DNA of 19,027 bases from JAAYAY01 sp964429355 (GTDB lineage Bacteria > Planctomycetota > Planctomycetia > Pirellulales > Thermoguttaceae). The translations under genes and the position numbers were made by a program. Positions 14,801 through 19,027 of the stretch are shown in pieces; the first letter of the stretch is position 1; each line of letters opens with the position of its first letter. The notes beneath the pieces are model-generated. The model was not told where the DNA came from. It searched no databases and saw only the letters and a program-made list of their open reading frames with translations. Location: contig CAYSCH010000165.1 of the NCBI GenBank assembly GCA_964429355.1, positions 1 through 19,027 of the forward strand, read 5' to 3'.

Positions 14801-17266
14801 CAATCACAGCAGGCCCAGCAGCAATCGCAGGCCCAGGCCACTGCCGCCGCGCAGACCTTGACCGAAGCGCAGGCCCAGAAAACAGCGGCCGACGGTGCCC
14901 TCGTGGGCGCCACGAACCAGGTCACTGCCGCCACCGCGGCTTCAGCGGCAGCCGAGGCCGCCGCCCAGGCCGCCGAGGCCCTGGCCGCGCAGGTTTCTGC
15001 GGATCCGGCCAAAACCGACGCGGAGAAGAAGCAGGCTGGCGATGAGGCTGCGTCCAAACGCAAAGCGGCTGAGGAAGCCAAGTCCGTCCTGGCCCAAACG
15101 CAGCAGGGGGAGCAACAGGCCCAGGCTCAAGCCACGGCCGCTGCCCAAAAGGTCACCGAAGCGGAGACACAGAAGAAATCAGCCGATGAAGCCCTCGCCA
15201 ATGCCACCAATCAAGTGGCTGCGGCCACCGCCGCCAGCCAGGCGGCACAGGAAGCGGCTAAGGAAATCATCCAACTCGATGTGGCAAACCAGCAGGCCGC
15301 CGCCCAGGCTGCCGCCGATCGGGCTGCGGCCGATGCGGCCAAGGCGGCTCTGGCCCCCGCGGCAAAGACACTGGAGCAGGCGGCGGTTCAGGCCAACACC
15401 GGCGACCAGAATCTCGCCAGGGCCGAGGCACGGAAGAAGGCGGCCGAAGAGGCCCTCGCCGATCTCAAGAATCGGATAGCCGCGGCCAAACAGACTCACG
15501 TGGCCGACGAACAGGCCGCTGCCGAGGCGGAGGCCGCCGCCGCTCCGTTGAAGGTGGAAGCAGAAAGAACGCGGGCGGCCTATGTCGCTGCCACGAACGT
15601 CGCCGACGACAAACGCGCCCTCGTCGAGCTGGCCAAGGGCGACCTCTACCGGCTCATCGCGGCCAGGCAGGTGGGAAGCTTGATGGAGATTCCCGATCCG
15701 CCGAAGCCGGCCAACGCGATTGATGAAATCATCTTGGCGAAGTTGAAGTCCATGGGCATCGAGCCGGTCCTCTGCTCCGACTCGGTGTTTGTCCGACGCG
15801 CCTATCTGGACCTGACCGGCAAGCTGCCGACGGCCGAAGTCGCCAAGACGTTCATCCTCGATGCCGACGCGAATAAGCGCGTTGCCCTCGTCGACCGTCT
15901 GCTGGAAGAGCGGGCCCACGTCGATTACTGGGCAATGAAATGGAGCGACATCCTCAGAATCAAGGCGGAGTTCCCCGTCAAGCTCTGGCCCAACGCCGCC
16001 CAGGCCTATCACCGCTGGGTGTGGGAATCCATTTCTCAGAACAAACCGTACGACCAGTTCGCCCGTGAATTGCTCACCTCCAGTGGCAGCAATTTCCGCG
16101 TCGGACCCGTCAACTTCTACCGCGCGATCCAGGACAAGACTCCCGTGGGCATCGCGTCATCCGTTGGATTGGCGCTGATGGGCACCCGGGTCGACTTCTG
16201 GCCGGAAGACCGCCGGGCCGGCCTGGCAGCATTCTTCTCGCAGGTCGGCTACAAGCCCACCAGCGAGTGGAAGGAGGAAATCGTCTTCTGGGATCCCCTC
16301 CACTCGACCGCCGTGCCCGGCAGCACCGCGGTAGGCGTGGATTCGGTTGCAGGCGCCGTGACCGCCACCAACCAGATTCCGCAGGGGCTGGCCCAGCCGC
16401 TCGGCGAAAACGGGCCGCTGGCGGCTGTCTTTCCCGACGGCACCGCAACATCGGTTCCGCCAAACCGCGATCCGCGGGAGGTGTTTGCCGAATGGTTGAT
16501 TCGACCGGAAAATCCCTGGTTTGCCAGGGCGATCGTCAACCGCACCTGGGCGTGGGCGATGGGGCGAGGCGTCATTCACGAGCCGGACGATGTCCGCGAC
16601 GACAACCCGCCGAGCAATCCCGAACTCTTGGCCTGCCTGGAGAAGGAACTCGTCTCCAGCGGTTACGATCTGAAGCATCTGAAGCGGTTGATCTTCACCT
16701 CGACCACATACCAGTTCTCTTCGATACCGAGGTTCCAAGGGCCTGAGGCGAGAGCCAACTTCGCCAGTTATCTGCTGCGGCGAGTGGAGGCCGAGGTGCT
16801 GACGGATACTCTCAACCAGATCACCGGCACTTCGGACCTCTATACCAGCGCGGTTCCGGAGCCTTTCACCTATATTCCCAAGGATATGTCTGCGGTGGCG
16901 CTGGCAGACGGGAGCACGACCGATTCCTTCCTGACGTTGTTCGGACGTTCTGCCCGTGCCACGGGAATGGAAAGCGAACGCGTCAGCGAGCTTGCCTCGC
17001 CCCAATGGCTGCACATGCTCAATTCGGCCACCATCCAGAGCAAGCTGCAGGGTGGCCCGAAGCTCACCACGCTGACCTCTTCGGGCGGCAAGCCGAGTGA
17101 GATCGCCGAGGTTCTTTACCTGACAATCCTCTCCCGGTTTCCGACGGATGCCGACGTCAAGGCCGCAGAGGAATATGCCAACTTGGGAGTGGCCAAAGGA
17201 CGCGACGCCTGGATCGATCTTGCCTGGGCGCTGGTGAACAGCCCCGAGTTTCTGCTCCGGCACTGA
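11810..17266 (+). CDS. Giant exported coiled-coil protein with C-terminal DUF1549/DUF1553
   Basis: 1,818 residues. AAGG lies 9 nt before the start, and a Sec signal (about 1-23, cleavage near SVGA) follows. Residues about 31-1,285 are almost wholly Ala, Gln, Lys, Glu and Asp, without Pro or Gly runs: a predicted very long alpha-helical coiled coil, built as two 632-residue tandem copies (separate entry). Residues about 1,292-1,500 are DUF1549 (AIDEIILAKLKSMGIEP, VFVRRAYLDLTGKLPT, YWAMKWSDILR). Residues about 1,553-1,818 are DUF1553 (DPREVFAEWLI, NRTWAWAMGRG, RRVEAEVLTDTLNQITG, LALVNSPEFLLRH-like end). These domains are planctomycete-typical, exported and of unproven function. The Cys/His-rich segment usual in DUF1549 is replaced by MGTRVDFWPEDRRAG (about 1,457-1,471), arguing against haem or metal binding there. 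Followed 88 nt later by its usual partner, DUF1501. A fibrous, wall-spanning or surface scaffold role is inference. Confidence 0.9.
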   Translation: MRTRAILLLVILLASSGSFSVGAEAMAVANYESAEKAAQEAEAAVGPAKTAADQAAAGQASAEQAAAAMRQQAMDAKKKADDLVASRQKPAEAALALAVKAVTDATSAKTAADGALAQANAAVAPAQQAYDAAEKAAQEAAIAAKAAADAANQFEEQAQRAATDAAAQRQAADAAKASLAQSQQAEQAAQAQATAAAQKLAESQARKKSADDALAGAKNQVAAAATAAQVADGAATAAETLAKQVAEDATKPEAEKKQAAEAAAAQRQAADTAKAALAQWQQVEQTAQAQVAAAAEQLAAAEAQKTAADAALASAKSQVAANTTALQAADGAAQAAAKSADEKMQAAAQAAAKRKAAADAGTALAGAQQADQQAQAQATAAVQKLTEVQTQKAAADAALVSVKNQVAAAATASQAAEETAAAAEALAKQVAEDAAKPEAEKKQAADAAIAQRQAADAAKAALAGAQQSEQQAQAEATAAMQRLTEAEALKKSAEEALASAKNQLAAASAASQAAQESAKELILLDVANQQATAQAATQRMAADAAKAVLVQMQQKQQETQNQANLAAQKLAEAETQKKSAEESLANINNEVAVANQAYQAAEQAAKEAEAAAVVAKTAADTARTTQAAAEKAAADMRALANQAKAEHDKMVAADPVAVATQAYQAAQEAAKAADAAVVPLRAAMQAADKAYADASNVANTKRQQATDAKNLATEPGVQAFQQAEANVPAAIQALTDATNAKPGLDKALADAKVIATPLQQAYDAAEKAARESAAVAKAAADAATKLDTEAKAAVTAAEAKRKAADGAKAALAKAQQNEQRAQAQADQAAQKLIELETLKKSADDALAGAKAQVAAATAASAAAETAAQEAEAQAKLISADAARPEAEKTQAAELAAAKRKAADDAKAALAQAQTAEQDSQKVANAAAEKLGRATGQKKLAEAALANVKNQVVAATAALPEAEKVAEEFAKVAEEKKLAVDQAAAKRKAAADAGTALAQSQQAQQQSQAQATAAAQTLTEAQAQKTAADGALVGATNQVTAATAASAAAEAAAQAAEALAAQVSADPAKTDAEKKQAGDEAASKRKAAEEAKSVLAQTQQGEQQAQAQATAAAQKVTEAETQKKSADEALANATNQVAAATAASQAAQEAAKEIIQLDVANQQAAAQAAADRAAADAAKAALAPAAKTLEQAAVQANTGDQNLARAEARKKAAEEALADLKNRIAAAKQTHVADEQAAAEAEAAAAPLKVEAERTRAAYVAATNVADDKRALVELAKGDLYRLIAARQVGSLMEIPDPPKPANAIDEIILAKLKSMGIEPVLCSDSVFVRRAYLDLTGKLPTAEVAKTFILDADANKRVALVDRLLEERAHVDYWAMKWSDILRIKAEFPVKLWPNAAQAYHRWVWESISQNKPYDQFARELLTSSGSNFRVGPVNFYRAIQDKTPVGIASSVGLALMGTRVDFWPEDRRAGLAAFFSQVGYKPTSEWKEEIVFWDPLHSTAVPGSTAVGVDSVAGAVTATNQIPQGLAQPLGENGPLAAVFPDGTATSVPPNRDPREVFAEWLIRPENPWFARAIVNRTWAWAMGRGVIHEPDDVRDDNPPSNPELLACLEKELVSSGYDLKHLKRLIFTSTTYQFSSIPRFQGPEARANFASYLLRRVEAEVLTDTLNQITGTSDLYTSAVPEPFTYIPKDMSAVALADGSTTDSFLTLFGRSARATGMESERVSELASPQWLHMLNSATIQSKLQGGPKLTTLTSSGGKPSEIAEVLYLTILSRFPTDADVKAAEEYANLGVAKGRDAWIDLAWALVNSPEFLLRH
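11900..15691 (+). repeat. Two tandem 1,896-nt (632-residue) coding repeats
   Basis: Copy 1 covers 11900-13795 and copy 2 covers 13796-15691 (the last ~20 residues of copy 2 align only loosely). Landmark residues recur at exactly +632: 31/663, 99/731, 168/800, 266/898, 353/985, 451/1083, 538/1170 and 598/1230. Inside each copy the block beginning (Q/K)RxAAD recurs with steps of 98, 87, 98 and 87 residues, so 185 residues (555 nt) is a sub-period. DNA identity confirms this: a 24-nt run at 13379-13402 recurs at 15275-15298, and a 23-nt run at 12197 recurs at 14093, both offsets being 1,896. Confidence 0.93.
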
Positions 17267-17354
17267 TGATTGTTTGTGCTGATATCACACGGAACGGTCG
17301 GTTTGCTGCGACGATAATCCAAGGGGGAGTAAGAGTAAAAGGAGAGATGGAATC

Positions 17355-18767
17355 ATGAAGACAAGCGAGAGTGGAGAGAACCAGGGGCACGTGTCCCGGC
17401 GTGAAGCCATCCGGCGTGGTGCGTGCGGCGCGGCGGCTATGATCGCGGCCAGCGGCCTGAGTTCCCGCGGGTCTGCCGCCGAGGCCGAGAAGACGCCCGA
17501 GCAGAAAGCCGCCGAAGAAAAGGCTGCCCGAGACGAGGCGGCCAAAGCCAAGGCCAAAAAAGGCCAGACCAAGTCGGTCATCCAGATCTTCCTGTGGGGT
17601 GGTATGTCGCAGAACGATACCTGGGACCCGAAGCCGGGTACGGGTTACGACTACCTCGGTGAGCTTGACAAGTTCATCCCCACCAACGTGGAGGGAATCC
17701 AGGTCAGTTCCCTGTTCCCGCAACTGGCCAAGCAGGCCGACAAGTACTCCCTGATCCGCAGTATGACTCATGGCAACAACGGCCACGAGACGGCCGCCTA
17801 CCTGATGCAGACCGGCCACGAGCCCGGCGGGCGTCTGGCCTACCCGAGTGTGGGCGCCATCTTCACCTTCTTCAAAAAGGAGCAGTACCAGGGGCTGCTT
17901 CCCCCCTACATCGTCATGCTTCAAGCAGCAGGGCGGTTTTCCGAGGAGGGCTTCCTGGGGCCGGGCTACAAACCCTTTGCCACCGGGGGCGATCCCAACG
18001 CCGACCGCTTCGAAGTGCAGGGGATCGTGAACCGGGGCATCGACGATGGGCGGCAACAGGCCCGCCGTGAACTGGTCGACAAGATCAATGTCCTGGGTTA
18101 CGGACTTGCCGACGCCCCCGAGATGGCTGCCGTTGAGACAGCCAAACAGAAAGCCTACGGGTTGATCCTGGGCAAGGGGCGGGAAGTATTCAATCTCGCA
18201 AACGAACCGACGGTACTCAGGGATCGCTACGGCCGGAATACGTTCGGGCAGGAATGCCTGGCGGCGCGGCGGATGGTCGAGGCGGGTGTGCCCTATATCA
18301 CCATCAGCTTCCCCGGTGGCTGGGACACGCACGGGGGCCACTTCGCCACCATGCGGCGCCAGTGTCCGATGCTGGACCAAGGGCTGGCAACGCTCCTGGC
18401 GGACCTGAGCGAACGCGGCTTGCTCGACAGTACCCTGGTCTGGTGCACCGGCGAGTTCGGCCGAACGCCCAAGGTCTCCTGGGAGCCGCCTTGGAACGGA
18501 GGACGCCATCACCATGGGGCGGTGTTCACCGTGCTGGTCGCCGGCGGCGGATTCAAGGGCGGCCGAGTTGTCGGCGCGTCGGATGATAAGGGTGAACAAG
18601 TCAAGGAAAGGCCCGTCTATCCGGCGGACCTCCTGGGCAGCATGTACCTGCTGGCCGGAATCGACGCCGGCGCCAAGCTGCCCCATCCCTGGGGATTGGA
18701 TGCCTACGTGTTGGACGCCGAGAATGAAGGCATGAAGTCGGCCGGGCTTCTGGAGGAGATCCTTTAG
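17355..18767 (+). CDS. Tat-exported DUF1501 protein (alkaline phosphatase-like fold)
   Basis: 470 residues. GGAG lies about 10 nt before the ATG at 17355. A Tat signal (SRREAIRRGACG, residues 14-25) is followed by an AxA-like site near 40-42 and then a highly charged Lys/Glu/Ala linker (43-70). The DUF1501 domain follows: IQIFLWGGMSQNDTWDPKP (76-94), SMTHGNNGHETAAYLMQTGH (136-155), GGWDTHGGHF (321-330), CTGEFGRTPK (364-373), HHHGAVFTVLVAGGGFKGG (385-403) and GASD. The conserved Asp, His and Glu residues fit the sulfatase/alkaline-phosphatase-like metal-hydrolase fold, but no substrate is known for the family. In planctomycetes it is regularly paired with DUF1549/DUF1553 genes, as here (88 nt gap, probably one transcript). 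Its TAG stop lies at the start of repeat copy F. Confidence 0.92.
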   Translation: MKTSESGENQGHVSRREAIRRGACGAAAMIAASGLSSRGSAAEAEKTPEQKAAEEKAARDEAAKAKAKKGQTKSVIQIFLWGGMSQNDTWDPKPGTGYDYLGELDKFIPTNVEGIQVSSLFPQLAKQADKYSLIRSMTHGNNGHETAAYLMQTGHEPGGRLAYPSVGAIFTFFKKEQYQGLLPPYIVMLQAAGRFSEEGFLGPGYKPFATGGDPNADRFEVQGIVNRGIDDGRQQARRELVDKINVLGYGLADAPEMAAVETAKQKAYGLILGKGREVFNLANEPTVLRDRYGRNTFGQECLAARRMVEAGVPYITISFPGGWDTHGGHFATMRRQCPMLDQGLATLLADLSERGLLDSTLVWCTGEFGRTPKVSWEPPWNGGRHHHGAVFTVLVAGGGFKGGRVVGASDDKGEQVKERPVYPADLLGSMYLLAGIDAGAKLPHPWGLDAYVLDAENEGMKSAGLLEEIL

Positions 18768-18840
18768 AGCCGCTAACAGAACCACCGGCTGTGCATATCC
18801 ATGCCCGTGGGAAACTCATACGTTTTGTGAGGGCTTCTTA
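18765..18840 (+). repeat. Dispersed intergenic repeat, copy F
   Basis: The best-preserved copy together with B. It starts on the TAG stop of the DUF1501 gene and contains CCACCGGCTGTGCATATCC, ATGCCCGTGGGAAACTCAT and ACGTTTTGTGAGGGC. CTCAT and GTGAG around ACGTTTT can form a small hairpin with a terminal G-T pair. Confidence 0.85.
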
Positions 18841-18860
18841 GCCATCGGTGTTGAGAAGCC
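18832..18860 (+). terminator. Possible weak hairpin after DUF1501
   Basis: GGCTTCT (18832-18838) pairs with AGAAGCC (18854-18860) over a 15-nt loop, starting in the last bases of repeat F. No U-run follows, so its role as a terminator is only a suggestion. Confidence 0.3.
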
Positions 18861-19027
18861 GTTTGAAGGTTGCGATGAAAGCATCCCGCGGTATTGAGAT
18901 TGTGGCAATCGCCGCAGGGTTTGAAATCGGCTCCAAAAGCGATCGGGCGCGCGGAGACGGCCGCTGAGGCCATGGCCCCGCGCCCGACTGCTGCGTTTGT
19001 CTGTGTTTTCGCAGGTGCCGAGATGGC
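18861..19027. other. 3' intergenic stretch, possible gene start at the edge
   Basis: No gene is supported in this stretch. At the very end, an ATG at 19023 is preceded by AGGTG about 6 nt upstream, so another plus-strand gene may start here, but only five bases of it are inside the window. Confidence 0.3.

Noticed and set aside
11810..15690. TolA-like identity of the Ala/Lys-rich helix
   Set aside because: The likeness is compositional; there is no TolA membrane anchor or C-terminal domain, and the C-terminus is DUF1549/DUF1553.
17157..18785. Long minus-strand frame opposite DUF1501
   Set aside because: Its start lies in repeat copy F, and the opposite strand carries clear DUF1501 motifs throughout.
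18601..18819. Short minus-strand frames at several repeat copies sharing a peptide like CTAGGSVSGS
   Set aside because: The shared peptide is explained by the DNA repeat itself; the frames have no common ribosome site and run into unrelated antisense sequence.
4528..18840. Insertion sequence origin of the dispersed repeats
   Set aside because: No transposase, no long terminal inverted repeats and no clear target duplications are visible; a non-autonomous element remains possible, so it is kept only as a question.

Overview
The window is GC-rich bacterial DNA that fits a planctomycete (Planctomycetota, probably Pirellulales-like). The strongest clue is the adjacent pair of a DUF1549/DUF1553 protein and a Tat-exported DUF1501 protein, a hallmark of that phylum. 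Many Tat or Sec signal peptides and several carbohydrate- or amide-acting exported proteins agree with this. A run of ten Ns inside one gene shows the sequence is a scaffold, probably a draft genome or MAG.

Layout. 1-110 holds the 5' end of an unknown minus-strand gene. 532-4530 is a plus-strand run of three genes, each with a Tat-type N-terminus: a DegT/StrS-type PLP aminotransferase, a TIM-barrel glycoside-hydrolase-like protein, and a creatininase-family amidohydrolase that contains the N gap. 4743-6329 is a secreted sialidase-like protein with a DUF1080-like N-terminal domain and five Asp boxes. 6498-11069 is a minus-strand pair: a large DUF5107/TPR exported protein or lipoprotein, followed 24 nt downstream by a DUF1846 (UPF0371) protein. 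11810-18767 is a plus-strand pair: a giant 1,818-residue exported protein, then a DUF1501 protein.

The most striking protein is the giant one. About 1,260 residues of Ala/Gln/Lys/Glu-rich predicted coiled coil precede its DUF1549/DUF1553 part. The coiled coil is an exact tandem duplication with a period of 632 residues (1,896 nt). Eight landmarks recur at precisely this offset with no net insertion or deletion, and inside each half there is a second period of 185 residues (98 + 87). The DUF1549 part also lacks the Cys/His-rich motif of typical members.

The second notable signal is a dispersed non-coding repeat of about 75 nt, present in six copies: two tandem pairs and two singletons. All are in plus orientation and lie in gaps between genes. 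Two copies directly supply the stop codon of the gene before them. It is not a CRISPR or a recognisable insertion sequence.

Working together (inference): the 532-6329 genes look like a periplasmic or cell-surface set acting on sugars, amino sugars or amides. The 11810-18767 pair looks like a surface-associated or structural variant of the DUF1549/DUF1553-DUF1501 systems. No RNA gene, CRISPR, integrase or transposase was seen.
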